From Lysinibacillus composti (lineage in GTDB: Bacteria; Bacillota; Bacilli; Bacillales_A; Planococcaceae), in assembly GCF_016908465.1 (NCBI RefSeq), contig NZ_JAFBDY010000003.1, forward strand, positions 158,371-222,370: a stretch of DNA of 64,000 nucleotides, in the 5' to 3' direction. Of this stretch, positions 8,794 to 17,991 are shown piece after piece. The position numbers and the translations under genes were made by a program. The notes under the pieces were generated by a model that made no database searches, was not told where the DNA came from, and worked only from the letters and a program-made list of their open reading frames with translations. Every line of letters starts with the position of its first letter. Within the stretch, counting starts at the first letter, position 1.

Positions 8794-8820
8794 ATTTCGG
8801 CTCGTTCACGAAATTGTTAA
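8794..8820 (-). promoter_or_regulatory. candidate sigma-D promoter upstream of flgM
   Basis: On the minus strand TTAA, 15 bases, GCCGAAAT lies about 35 bases before the flgM start. There is one mismatch in each box to the sigma-D consensus. flgM is under sigma-D control in B. subtilis, so the placement makes sense. Confidence 0.5.
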
Positions 8821-8921
8821 GGATAAATATTAAAAAAGCTCACATTTCTATTATTAACCTTCAATTGTTTATTTTAAATAACAATTGTAAAGTTATTAAA
8901 CAAAATGCAAGCTTATTATAA

Positions 8922-9338
8922 TTATCGACTTCTTTTTCCAGCTAAATAAGTGGCTCTTTCATTTTCGGTGACTTTATCTTTAAATTCTTGAGTTGCTTCA
9001 AACGAACGTAAATCAGCAGTTAGTTCTCCTTTACAACGGTCACACAATTTACCGTTATTTGTTAAACGCCCACAATTGTCGCATGGGTAGCCTAAATTAG
9101 GGAACATCGCAGGGTGTAAACGTTTCTTTTTAACCCATTTGTACAATAACTCTTCTTTAACTCCCGTAGCTTCAACAATCCGTTCCACAGTCGCTGCACG
9201 ATTTTCACGTTTTCGTAAAAAACGATAAACTACCTCATACAGCTCTTCTTCATTTCTCGCACACTTATTACAGATATCTCTTATGCCAATATAATTAAAC
9301 AATTCTCCACAGCTAGGGCAATTTCTTATTTCAGCCAT
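8922..9338 (-). CDS. yvyF: YvyF-like zinc-ribbon flagellar operon protein (TIGR03826)
   Basis: 138 residues from the ATG at 9338 (GGAGG eight bases upstream; an upstream ATG at 9353 lacks a site). It has an N-terminal CPSCGELF...CNKC zinc ribbon, a central winged-helix-like segment and a second zinc ribbon CDNCG...CDRC at about 90-105. The family sits between comF and flgM in Bacillales and its biochemical function is unknown; FlgM interaction has been discussed. It opens the flagellar block here. Confidence 0.9.
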   Translation of the reverse strand: MAEIRNCPSCGELFNYIGIRDICNKCARNEEELYEVVYRFLRKRENRAATVERIVEATGVKEELLYKWVKKKRLHPAMFPNLGYPCDNCGRLTNNGKLCDRCKGELTADLRSFEATQEFKDKVTENERATYLAGKRSR

Positions 9339-9393
9339 AATCCATTCCTCCATTATATTTTCGGTTTCCGAAATATAATTATCTATATTCTTT

Positions 9394-9420
9394 ATATCGG
9401 CTCTAGGCTACCTAATATTA
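9394..9420 (-). promoter_or_regulatory. candidate sigma-D promoter upstream of yvyF
   Basis: The minus strand carries a perfect -10 GCCGATAT (9394-9401), with TAAT (one mismatch to TAAA) 15 bases upstream. It lies about 55 bases before the yvyF start and just after the comFC stop. Confidence 0.6.
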
Positions 9421-9439
9421 ATAAGAATATGGTGAATTT

Positions 9440-10048
9440 TTATACTCTAATGAGGGTGAAGGCTGTTACTGAATTAGCACCTGTTTCAAGTAATAAATTT
9501 TTTGCATGAGAAATGGTCGTTCCTGTTGTGTATATGTCGTCTATTAACAGGATGTCTTGGTCTTTTACTTGGTCAGTTGAAACCTTTAGTTTAAATATTT
9601 GTGGCGTTGTAATACGCTCTTCTCTTGTTTTCTCTCCTTGAGTCTCCATCGTGATTTTATCTAGGAAATGTTCAAAATTAATATTTGCCGCTATTAGCAG
9701 TTCATCCACATGGGCAAAGGTTCTTTCTTTTAATTTGACTGGGTGCATTGGTATTGGAACAATAATCGCTTCCTTTTTAGTCAACGATTTATGAATATGA
9801 TCTCGAAAAACTTTCGCTAGTACAACATCATGCATGAACTTATATAGATGAAGATAGTCTTTCATCACCTCATTATATTGATAGAGTGCGATGACTTCTT
9901 CATCTCCTGTTTGCGGATAAAGTTCAAACTTATTCTCGCAATCTTGGCAAATCATTTTAGGATATGCATTGGTTAATAGTGTTTTCCAAGTAATCATTTC
10001 ATTCAGTGGAGCATTGCACAACAAACAATTCGTCACTTCACGCTTCAT
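9440..10048 (-). CDS. comFC: competence protein ComFC (phosphoribosyltransferase-like)
   Basis: 202 residues. An N-terminal four-Cys zinc ribbon (CLLC at about 8-11, CQDC at about 35-38) is followed by a PRTase fold with the PRPP-loop motif ILLIDDIYTTGTT at about 165. ComFC works with the ComFA translocase in taking up single-stranded DNA. The ATG overlaps the comFA stop by four bases (ATGA), so the two are translationally coupled. comFB, present between them in B. subtilis, is absent. Confidence 0.95.
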   Translation of the reverse strand: MKREVTNCLLCNAPLNEMITWKTLLTNAYPKMICQDCENKFELYPQTGDEEVIALYQYNEVMKDYLHLYKFMHDVVLAKVFRDHIHKSLTKKEAIIVPIPMHPVKLKERTFAHVDELLIAANINFEHFLDKITMETQGEKTREERITTPQIFKLKVSTDQVKDQDILLIDDIYTTGTTISHAKNLLLETGANSVTAFTLIRV

Positions 10049-11484
10049 ACTGTCACCTTCTCGAATCCTTCTTTATTGAGTCGAAGGATTTCCTCTCTTG
10101 CGACATCCATTTCCATTGTGATTCCATGATGAAAAAAGACAATTTCCCCGTCAGGAAACTGAACGTTTCGGCCAACTCGACCACTAATTTGAATCAGTGC
10201 GCTTGAGGTAAAGATTTTTGATTCTGCCCCGACTACCGCCACTTGCACATTTTTAATGGTGATGCCGCGCTCTAGAATCGTTGTAGTAAGTAGCCCTGGA
10301 ATTTCTTCATTACGCAGCTTCACTACTTTTTCTTTTCGATTCGGATCTTCAGCATGAACGCTTATTATTTTCGGGTCAATTTCTTGGAATAGAGGCGTTG
10401 CGAGCTCCATTAGTTGAATTGTCGGAAAGAAAATTAAGAATGGTGCTTTCTGCTCTAATCTAGTTTTCATCCAACTGATTAGTTTTGGTGGAAGTTTGCC
10501 CTTATTTATTTTTTTATCGTATGACCAAAGTGATACAAATCGAGGGACCGGTAGAGGGTAGCCGTGATATCTTCTTGGGATAAAAGAGTGACCCCAGTTC
10601 TCTTGTTTTACTTGGGAAAGAATTTTTAGAGAAGGTGTAGCCGTAACGAATGCAATGGGTGCCTCATTCTTCCTCACTTTGTAAACAGCCTTTTGTAGAG
10701 CTTGATCGGAAGTATATGGAAAAGCATCTGCCTCATCCACTATGACCACATCAAAGGCTTTTTCAAATCTAAAGAGTTGGTGAGTCGTTGCAATGACAAG
10801 CTGTGCAAAACCTGGTTGTTTCGGGGAACCCCCATAGTAGGCATGAAGAATCGTATTTGGGAAGACTTTTTGAAAACGTGGAAAAAGCTCTAACACAACA
10901 TCAGTACGGGGTGTTGCAACGCAAACTCGCAACCCCTTATTGAGCGCAAAGTGAACTGCTGGAAAAAGTATTTCTGTTTTTCCTGCCCCACAAACTGCAT
11001 GAATAAGATGATTTCTCTTCAAATTGATGCTCGCGATTAATTCATTAGATGCTTGCTCTTGAGCCTTCGTGAATTTCCCTTCCCAAGCTAGTTCGTGATG
11101 GTGCTTGAAGTTTGGTACAGGTCCACTCCAAACAATCAAATCCGTACACCTACTCATTCGCCCCATATTAATGCAATGTCTACAGTAAACACAAAGCTCA
11201 TTACAGCGAGCACATTCAAATTGGATAAATTCTTCTTGGTTCTCATTGTGGCATCGGTTGCATTTGAAGAATTTTTGTTTGAATAGGTTAGGTGATTGAA
11301 TCACAGTGATGGCAGAACGGATGGAGAGATGGTTGGAGTTTATATACTTTTCAATCTTTTCTTTTGGGAAGGGGGTGTTGTTACGTGTCCAAATTCGACC
11401 GATGAAAAAGTCTCGGATTTGCGGTTCGATCATGATACCTTTGTAATTTCGGTAATCATTTTGTTTTGAAAGTTTTTTGTGCAT
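10045..11484 (-). CDS. comFA: competence DNA translocase/helicase ComFA
   Basis: 479 residues. An N-terminal zinc-binding region has several CxxC pairs (about 75-110). A DEAD-type helicase core follows, with Walker A VCGAGKTE (about 165), motif II VDEAD (about 250), motif III TATPS and motif VI QISGRVGR. The protein powers inward transport of transforming DNA through ComEC. It is complete and starts MHKKLSKQND after a GGAGG site. It is the first gene of the comFA-comFC pair. Confidence 0.95.
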   Translation of the reverse strand: MHKKLSKQNDYRNYKGIMIEPQIRDFFIGRIWTRNNTPFPKEKIEKYINSNHLSIRSAITVIQSPNLFKQKFFKCNRCHNENQEEFIQFECARCNELCVYCRHCINMGRMSRCTDLIVWSGPVPNFKHHHELAWEGKFTKAQEQASNELIASINLKRNHLIHAVCGAGKTEILFPAVHFALNKGLRVCVATPRTDVVLELFPRFQKVFPNTILHAYYGGSPKQPGFAQLVIATTHQLFRFEKAFDVVIVDEADAFPYTSDQALQKAVYKVRKNEAPIAFVTATPSLKILSQVKQENWGHSFIPRRYHGYPLPVPRFVSLWSYDKKINKGKLPPKLISWMKTRLEQKAPFLIFFPTIQLMELATPLFQEIDPKIISVHAEDPNRKEKVVKLRNEEIPGLLTTTILERGITIKNVQVAVVGAESKIFTSSALIQISGRVGRNVQFPDGEIVFFHHGITMEMDVAREEILRLNKEGFEKVTV

Positions 11485-11597
11485 GGTTGTCCTCCTTTAG
11501 GAAATATAATTTATCCGCCATTATTTCTAATTTATCCGCCAAGCGACTTTTCATAGTATATAGAATAATTTTCCATTTAATTTTATGCTTTCAACTA

Positions 11598-11631
11598 AAA
11601 AAATAGCCCCTACCCAAAAGTAGAGACTATC
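11598..11631 (-). terminator. terminator downstream of degV
   Basis: On the minus strand TAGTCTCTAC and GTAGGGGCTA form a hairpin followed by seven T residues. It lies about 55 bases past the degV stop. Confidence 0.8.
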
Positions 11632-11684
11632 ACCTTTAACGCTATTTAAATTTTTAACGAACCTTCTTGCTAGCAAGGTAAACC

Positions 11685-12530
11685 TTAATCCACCTTCACC
11701 CACCCTAAACCTAGTGCTCCTTCACCTAAGTGAGTTCCGATAACAGGACCGAAGTAGCTGATGTTAAAGTGAACGTTTGGATAAGCTGAGGATAATTGCG
11801 CCATCCATTCTTGCGCTTCACTTTCGCTGTTTGCGTGAATGATTGTTGCTTGAAGTTGGTCATACTTCGCCGCATCTTTTGCGAGTATTTCCTCGACTCG
11901 GCGTAAGGCTTTTTTCTTCGTACGAATTTTTTCAAACGGAACGATGACTTTATTCTCAAAATTTAGAATTGGCTTCACTTGCAATAAACCACCAACGAGT
12001 GCCGCCGCTGCAGATAATCTTCCTCCACGTTGTAGATGGGATAAATCATCGACAATAAAGTATGCGTCCATTGATTTTTTCATTTCTTCAAGTTTGTCCA
12101 AAATTTCCTGAGCGGATGCACCTTCTTGAGCCATCTGTGCAGCCTTTAGTGCATAGTATCCTTGAGGTGAACAAGAGATTTCACTGTCGAATGCGTGGAC
12201 TTTTATGCCTTCGACCATGTCACCTGCTTGTACAGCTCCTTGGTATGTCCCACTGATGCCACTTGATAAATGGATTGAAATCACTTCATCATAGTCTTTA
12301 GAAAGTTCCTCAAAAAGTTGTACAAACTTCCCAACTGGTGGTTGTGTAGTTTTTGGGAACGTCTTTGCTCCGCGCGCTTTTCTGTAAAACTCAGAAGCAG
12401 TGATTTCAACTTCTTCTTCGTAACTTCCATCTTCTAAATTGACACTTAAAGGAATCATCCGAATGTTGTAGCGTGTGCGTTCTTCCGGTGTTAAATATGC
12501 TGTACTATCGGTTACGACTGCAATACTCAT
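11685..12530 (-). CDS. degV: DegV family fatty-acid-binding protein
   Basis: 281 residues from the ATG at 12530; a GTG at 12542 is the alternative. The fold is shown by VVTDSTAYL at the N-terminus, the TTQPPVGKF loop and the lipid-contact motif HLSSGISGTYQ at about 88. DegV proteins bind single fatty acids and some (FakB) hand them to the fatty-acid kinase FakA. No fakA lies in this window. The neighbours are comFA and a lipoprotein gene, so context adds little. Confidence 0.93.
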   Translation of the reverse strand: MSIAVVTDSTAYLTPEERTRYNIRMIPLSVNLEDGSYEEEVEITASEFYRKARGAKTFPKTTQPPVGKFVQLFEELSKDYDEVISIHLSSGISGTYQGAVQAGDMVEGIKVHAFDSEISCSPQGYYALKAAQMAQEGASAQEILDKLEEMKKSMDAYFIVDDLSHLQRGGRLSAAAALVGGLLQVKPILNFENKVIVPFEKIRTKKKALRRVEEILAKDAAKYDQLQATIIHANSESEAQEWMAQLSSAYPNVHFNISYFGPVIGTHLGEGALGLGWVKVD

Positions 12531-12693
12531 GAATTTTCCCACTCTCCTATGTACATTATATTACCGTAACTACTAGATTATGTGAACTATAAACTAAAAA
12601 TGCATTCAAACTCATATTTTGCTCCGCGATACATAATAATACATGCGTTATCTACATAACACTTAAATGACCTTTTAGTAATATCTGACCAAT

Positions 12694-12723
12694 AAAAAAG
12701 ACCGCCTCCAAAGTCATGAGGCG
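12694..12723 (-). terminator. terminator downstream of the lipoprotein gene
   Basis: On the minus strand CGCCTC and GAGGCG form a stem around a 9-base loop, followed by GTCTTTTTTATT. It lies 20 bases after the stop codon of the gene at 12741. Confidence 0.85.
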
Positions 12724-12740
12724 ACCCATTAGTACTTAAT

Positions 12741-13277
12741 TTATGATTCATTCCCGATATAATAAATACTTGAAACTTTCCAAGCTCCGTCTTCTTTATC
12801 GAATACCGTTACTTGTCGACCAGTATTTGAGAGTTGTGATCCTGTTGCGAATTCTGTTGTATCCGTAATCAGATTTGAAAATACTTGGGCTTCTTCTTCG
12901 CTATATTTTACAATTGTTACATCAGAAGCTGTCTTTTTAACATCGTAATTTTTAAAAGCAGTTTCTACCGCTAGGATGTCTTCTTCATAGTCAAACCCTT
13001 GTGGATCTTTTGATAACGTGTTTGTGTATCGATTAATATCTTTTGCATTGAATGAAGCAATATATTCATCAAAAGCTGCGAGTATTGCCTTCTTGTCCTC
13101 TTTTGGTATATCCGTTACTTCTTCTACTTTATCTCCAAGTACCTCAAAACCTACAGTACCTTCGTCAATAATTTCTTTTGTTTCAGCTGGATCTAGTACT
13201 TCTTCTTTTTTATTGCCACAAGCTGCTAGCGTAAGCATAGCTATGACAGCCATTACTGCTATTAACCAATTTTTCAT
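12741..13277 (-). CDS. predicted lipoprotein of unknown function
   Basis: 178 residues from the ATG at 13277 (GGGAGGG ten bases upstream). The signal sequence MKNWLIAVMAVIAMLTLAACG ends in a lipobox (LAAC), so the mature protein should be lipid-anchored outside the membrane. The rest is acidic and resembles the NTF2-like/SnoaL fold found in many small lipoproteins: a helix-rich start (KKAILAAFDEYIASFNAKDI) and C-terminal strands (VFDKEDGAWKVSSIYYI). No catalytic site is evident. It has its own terminator. Confidence 0.8.
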   Translation of the reverse strand: MKNWLIAVMAVIAMLTLAACGNKKEEVLDPAETKEIIDEGTVGFEVLGDKVEEVTDIPKEDKKAILAAFDEYIASFNAKDINRYTNTLSKDPQGFDYEEDILAVETAFKNYDVKKTASDVTIVKYSEEEAQVFSNLITDTTEFATGSQLSNTGRQVTVFDKEDGAWKVSSIYYIGNES

Positions 13278-13544
13278 AAACTTGTAACCCTCCCGCGCAT
13301 ATTGTAGCATAGTTTGATTTACTATGCCTATCGACTTAGCTTTCGCGAAAACGGTAGTCCTTTTCGTTTTCTGTATTTATTTGGTGAAGTCATTCTCTAA
13401 AGACGCTCGGATTTCGTTTTAGTTTCATATATTTATTTTGATGAAAAAACATTTCATTTATCGATTATCTTGGGAAAAGTTTGGATTTTTATACGAACTC
13501 ATAATAAATACATTCTCCCTTTCTACTATTCACAATAAAAGATA
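13278..13544. other. intergenic region between degU terminator and lipoprotein gene
   Basis: AT-rich and without a credible reading frame. It should hold the promoter of the lipoprotein gene. No repeat or conserved regulatory motif was recognised. Confidence 0.4.
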
Positions 13545-13597
13545 ATAAAAAAATTCCAACCAACAATCCTCCAAATGGAAAATTGCTAATTGGAATT
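13545..13597 (-). terminator. terminator of the degS-degU operon
   Basis: On the minus strand TTGGAATT pairs with AATTCCAA (13552-13559 and 13590-13597), followed by a run of T. It lies about 115 bases past the degU stop. Confidence 0.65.
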
Positions 13598-13709
13598 TCA
13601 CCCTTTATCCTTTTATTGCATCCTAATCTTTCTTCTAGCACTCAATTAAAGCCAAATACATTAGAGCTTCAATTGACTACTATCCTATCAAATTATCTAG
13701 TTTTTTAAA

Positions 13710-14384
13710 TTAACGCACTTCAACCCAGCCGTTTTTGATTGCAGTAACTACGGCTTGTGTACGGTCGTTTACGTTCATTTTTTGTAAAATACTTGAAACG
13801 TGATTTTTAACCGTTTTTTCTGAGATGAATAAAGTTTCACCAATTGCACGGTTTGATTGTCCATCAGTTAGTAATTGCAGAACTTCACATTCACGTTTTG
13901 TTAGTAAATGGAATGGACGACGAATTTCTGTTTGATGGAAATTGCCTTTATTTTCATGTTCGCTTAAGCGACGGAATTCAGCCACTAAATTTTTTGTTAC
14001 TTTTGGATGTAAGTATGAGCCACCGTTTGCCACTACTTTAATGGCTTCAACGATTTCGTCAGCATCCATTTCTTTTAGCATGTAGCCTAATGCACCTGAT
14101 TTTAATGCATGAGTTACATATGATTCATCATCATGGATTGATAGCATAATCACTTTTGCTTCAGGGAATTCTACAAGTAAATCAGCAGTTGCTTCAACAC
14201 CATTTTTCCCTGGCATATTGATGTCCATTAACACTACATCTGGTAAGTTTTCACGGTATAACTTTAGACCATCTGTACCGTCATCACCTTCTGCCACTAC
14301 TTCAAATGTTTCTTCAAAATCTAATATACGTTTTACACCTTCACGGAATAGTTGGTGGTCATCTATAATAATAATTTTCGTCAT
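13710..14384 (-). CDS. degU: response regulator DegU
   Basis: 224 residues. The receiver domain (1-120) has the phosphoacceptor Asp in [10 protein letters not shown] at about residue 54 and the conserved Lys at about 105. A LuxR/NarL helix-turn-helix follows ([20 protein letters not shown], then [14 protein letters not shown]). DegU is phosphorylated by DegS and controls exoenzymes, motility and competence, which fits neighbouring comF and flagellar genes. It starts 5 bases after degS ends, in the same operon. Confidence 0.97.
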   Translation of the reverse strand: MTKIIIIDDHQLFREGVKRILDFEETFEVVAEGDDGTDGLKLYRENLPDVVLMDINMPGKNGVEATADLLVEFPEAKVIMLSIHDDESYVTHALKSGALGYMLKEMDADEIVEAIKVVANGGSYLHPKVTKNLVAEFRRLSEHENKGNFHQTEIRRPFHLLTKRECEVLQLLTDGQSNRAIGETLFISEKTVKNHVSSILQKMNVNDRTQAVVTAIKNGWVEVR

Positions 14385-14389
14385 GGTTT

Positions 14390-15586
14390 CTACCCCTTTT
14401 GCTTGAGCTTTTGAATCTCATTATTTTTTATCATTGGAAGACCTTCAGAAAGTGGAATTTTAAATAATACTGAAGTACCTTTACCAACTTCGCTTTGAAT
14501 ATCCATTTTGCCTTTTAGGAGGTCGATTCGTTCTTTCATACCAAGAATTCCGAATGATTGATCTCTTACTTTACATTTATCAAAGCCTTGACCATTATCT
14601 TTCACACTAACATTTAGCAACTTCGGAAGCCACTCAAGTCTTACCCAAACATCTTTTGACTTCCCGTGTTTTATGGAATTATTAACACTTTCTTGAACTA
14701 ATCGGAAGACCGACACTTCATAATCAGAAGGAAGTCGCTTTTCTCCATTATTTGTTTGAAAATGAATGACAACACCAGGGTTATACTCCATTGTCGTTGA
14801 TAAGTACTTTTTCAAAGTCGGAACTATTCCTAAGTCATCAAGTGCCATTGGACGTAAATCATAAATAATTCTGCGCACTTCCGATAAAGCGTTACGAACA
14901 GTTACTTTCAAGTCAGCAATTTCCTTCATTGCTGCATCTATGCCTTTGTCGCGATATGTTCGGTCAATTAAGTCTGTACGCATTAAAACATTGGCCATCA
15001 TTTGAGCTGGTCCATCGTGAATTTCACGAGATACGCGTTTTCTTTCTTTTTCCTGAGCAGCGATAATTTTAATGCCCAATTCTGTTTTCATTTTAGCTTT
15101 TTCTAATACGGAACTTAGATTCTTTAAATCGGTTGTTAAATAATTTAACACAACATTTACTTGATTAACGATATGGTCAGCTCGCTCAATCGTATCGTAT
15201 AATGTTTTTAAACGGCGTTCTAAATCGTCTCGTCTTTCACGAAGTCTTTTTTCTTCTGCTTTTGATAAAGATAATTTGATTTGAAAATGATTGGCGGTTT
15301 CATATGCTTCACGTACTTGAGTTTCAGTATACTTATTAAAGTATTTACTTACTTCTACTAGACGTTGCTTAGCCAATTTGGTTTGCTGTTCTAATAAATC
15401 ACTTTCATCTATAACGATTTTTAATTGTGTTTTAATTAACTCGAGTTCCTTCATCATTTCATCGAAGCTATTTCGACTTTGTTCACCAATCACAAAAATA
15501 TCATTTTTTGAATTCGTAATGGAATCAATCATTCGGTTAAAAATGACGTCCAATGAACTTATATCGAATTTCTGATCTTGAAACAT
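14390..15586 (-). CDS. degS: sensor histidine kinase DegS
   Basis: 398 residues. It has no membrane segment. A long N-terminal coiled-coil sensor (about 20-180) precedes the HisKA_3 phosphoacceptor motif [12 protein letters not shown] at about 190 and an HATPase domain ([12 protein letters not shown], then KDNGQGFD). It is cytoplasmic like B. subtilis DegS. It phosphorylates DegU, encoded next. Confidence 0.97.
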   Translation of the reverse strand: MFQDQKFDISSLDVIFNRMIDSITNSKNDIFVIGEQSRNSFDEMMKELELIKTQLKIVIDESDLLEQQTKLAKQRLVEVSKYFNKYTETQVREAYETANHFQIKLSLSKAEEKRLRERRDDLERRLKTLYDTIERADHIVNQVNVVLNYLTTDLKNLSSVLEKAKMKTELGIKIIAAQEKERKRVSREIHDGPAQMMANVLMRTDLIDRTYRDKGIDAAMKEIADLKVTVRNALSEVRRIIYDLRPMALDDLGIVPTLKKYLSTTMEYNPGVVIHFQTNNGEKRLPSDYEVSVFRLVQESVNNSIKHGKSKDVWVRLEWLPKLLNVSVKDNGQGFDKCKVRDQSFGILGMKERIDLLKGKMDIQSEVGKGTSVLFKIPLSEGLPMIKNNEIQKLKQKG

Positions 15587-15740
15587 AACCTTTCCCCAAT
15601 CTAATTGGATTATATGGTTCTAATTGCTATACCAGTAAGTAAAGTAGTTCTAGACTATTATATCATTAAGTATACGATTTTTTTAGTAATTTTCTTCCTA
15701 GTGATGAATTGAAATATTTGAAATAAAAGGAGAATATATA

Positions 15741-16379
15741 ATGCGGAATGACTATAAGACAGTAAAAGGATATGGAGAAAGCGAAATTGTATTATCAAAA
15801 TCTCGTTTTATTACATATGTAGATCGTGCTGAAACTGAAGAAGAAGCACTTAATTTTATCAATAAAATCAAAAAAATGCATCCAAATGCAACACATAATT
15901 GTTCTTGCTACATGATTGGTGAACATGACAATATCCAAAAGGCCAATGATGACGGGGAACCAAGTGGTACTGCAGGCGTCCCTATGTTAGAAGTCCTAAA
16001 AAAACAGGGATTGAAAGATACTGTTGTTGTCGTGACACGTTACTTCGGTGGAATAAAACTCGGCGGTGGCGGTCTTATTCGTGCATATGGCAAGGCAACA
16101 ACTGAAGGAATAAGTGCTGCACAGGTTGTAGAGCGAAAATTGCACCATATCATGAAAGTATCCATCGATTATACATGGCTTGGAAAAGTGGAAAATGAAA
16201 TTCGCAGTTCTTCTTATACTTTACAAGAAATCCAATATGCAGAAGATGTCGAAGTTTTTGTAAATGTTTTAAAAGCTGAAGAAGAAGCTTTCGTGCAATG
16301 GATCACAGAGCTAACCAATGGACAAGCCAAAGTAGACTGTGTCGATCAACAATTTGTTGAATTTGTAATATCGAAATAA
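15741..16379 (+). CDS. yvyE: YvyE/YigZ (IMPACT) family protein
   Basis: 212 residues. The UPF0029/IMPACT N-terminal domain is shown by SKSRFITYV, THNCSCYMIG, DDGEPSGTAG and VTRYFGGIKLGGGGL. A C-terminal ferredoxin-like domain follows from about residue 135. Family members are small and cytoplasmic, related to the translation-stress regulator IMPACT; the bacterial role is poorly defined. It is divergent from degS, and the same neighbour order occurs in B. subtilis. Confidence 0.93.
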   Translation: MRNDYKTVKGYGESEIVLSKSRFITYVDRAETEEEALNFINKIKKMHPNATHNCSCYMIGEHDNIQKANDDGEPSGTAGVPMLEVLKKQGLKDTVVVVTRYFGGIKLGGGGLIRAYGKATTEGISAAQVVERKLHHIMKVSIDYTWLGKVENEIRSSSYTLQEIQYAEDVEVFVNVLKAEEEAFVQWITELTNGQAKVDCVDQQFVEFVISK

Positions 16380-16562
16380 AATTTTTATTTTACTGTTTTT
16401 CGACATCATAGTATAATGAATCGTATTGAATATTTTTTTCTTTTCAGCTGACATTATATATATCGAATTTTTTTGTGCTGTACTTCATCGTTTCAACATA
16501 CTTAATATGGTGGAATGATTCATTTACTATATATACGATTCCCAACTTAGAGGAGAGTTTAA

Positions 16563-17624
16563 ATGAGAAGATCAGAAAAGAGCCAGAAGAAAAGGTCCAA
16601 GCTATCTTTAACTTTAAAAGTAATACTTATGCTGGCCGCCTCACTTTTAATATGCGTATCAGCTTACGGCATTTATATAACTAAAAAAGCGGAAAAAGCC
16701 GCTAACAATTCCTATGAAGAACTTGGAGATCGATCCATTTCTGATTTACGTGAAGCAAAAGTTGAACCCATTACAGATAATATCTCAGTTCTATTTGTCG
16801 GAGTTGATGATAGTGAAAAACGTGGCCAAGGCGCAGAACATTCCCGTTCCGATGCATTAGTATTGGCAACGTTAAACAACAAGTCAAAAACGGTTAAATT
16901 GGTAAGTATTCCCCGTGACTCAAATGTATACATCCCATACGTCGGATATAACGATAAAATCACTCATGCACACGCATACGGTGGAACTTTAGCCACAATC
17001 GAAACAGTGGAAAATCTTTTCGATGTTCCTGTAGATTACTACGTCCGAATGAATTTTGAAGCATTTATCGATGTAATTGATGCATTAGGCGGAATCACAG
17101 TCGATGTAAATATCCCGCATGCCTTTACAGAAAAAGATGAATTTGATAAATACACAGTAGAACTAACACCTGGACCAGACCAACATTTAAATGGTAGTCA
17201 AGCTTTAGCTTTAGCACGTACACGTAAAATCGATAGTGATATCGAACGCGGTAAACGCCAACAAGATATCATTAAAGCGATGGCAAAAGAAGCAGCTTCT
17301 ATTAAATCCATTACAAAATACGGTGATGTAATTGATGCTGTTGGCGATAACATGAAAACAGACATGACATTTGATGAAATGAAAGCCTTATTCAGTTATC
17401 TGTTGAATGGCATTCCACAAATCGATACACTTCAATTAGTCGGATACGATGACTGGTCAACAGGCACTTACTATTACACATTAGATGAAGAATCACTTAA
17501 AGAAACAAAATCAATTTTACAAAGTCATCTTGGATTAATCCCAGATACTTCTAACATTTCTGGCACACAAAATGATACAGGCGTAACTGAAAATACTCAA
17601 GGTTACGAAAGCGAAAATCAATAA
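16563..17624 (+). CDS. LCP-family (LytR-CpsA-Psr) polymer transferase, TagU-like
   Basis: 353 residues with a short cytoplasmic start and one membrane anchor (about 15-40). The extracellular LCP domain has the expected Arg/Asp set: FVGVDDSE, HSRSDALVL, SIPRDSNVYIP and LALARTRKIDSDIERGKRQQ. These enzymes move undecaprenyl-linked wall polymers onto peptidoglycan. With tagO nearby, a role in attaching teichoic acid or the secondary wall polymer is likely. The C-terminal tail after 325 is low-complexity. A terminator follows at once. Confidence 0.93.
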   Translation: MRRSEKSQKKRSKLSLTLKVILMLAASLLICVSAYGIYITKKAEKAANNSYEELGDRSISDLREAKVEPITDNISVLFVGVDDSEKRGQGAEHSRSDALVLATLNNKSKTVKLVSIPRDSNVYIPYVGYNDKITHAHAYGGTLATIETVENLFDVPVDYYVRMNFEAFIDVIDALGGITVDVNIPHAFTEKDEFDKYTVELTPGPDQHLNGSQALALARTRKIDSDIERGKRQQDIIKAMAKEAASIKSITKYGDVIDAVGDNMKTDMTFDEMKALFSYLLNGIPQIDTLQLVGYDDWSTGTYYYTLDEESLKETKSILQSHLGLIPDTSNISGTQNDTGVTENTQGYESENQ

Positions 17625-17635
17625 TTGTATAGGAT

Positions 17636-17668
17636 GCGGAGGAATCTTAATATTCCTTCGCGTTTTTT
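17636..17668 (+). terminator. terminator of the LCP gene
   Basis: GCGGAGGAAT pairs with ATTCCTTCGC around a 6-base loop and runs into GTTTTTT, starting 11 bases after the stop codon. Confidence 0.85.
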
Positions 17669-17900
17669 ACGTTTAGCTATCGACTGTAATATTGGGATGC
17701 TGAACAAACTTCGTTTTCTCTTTGAAATTTTTATATATTCTCCCATTCCGGCGACTTCACAATTCCAAATAATCAATTCCAACTCCCATATAACACTCTT
17801 TCTAATTTCAATCAATTTTATTCATTAAAGTTTTTCCCTTGAATAACAATATTTATGACTTAAAAAATCTATTTTATCTCTCTCTTTTCTTCTGTAAATT

Positions 17901-17938
17901 ACAAAAAAAGAAAACACATCTTTTTTTGATGTGCTTTC
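17901..17938 (-). terminator. terminator of the TolC-like gene
   Basis: On the minus strand GCACATC and GATGTG form a hairpin with an A-rich loop, followed by TTTTC and seven T residues. It lies about 60 bases past the stop. The remaining bases between the LCP gene and this hairpin hold nothing recognisable. Confidence 0.7.
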
Positions 17939-17991
17939 TTTATCTTCTATATTTTATTTAGAGAATCCTAACTCTCATTCTAGAAACTAAA

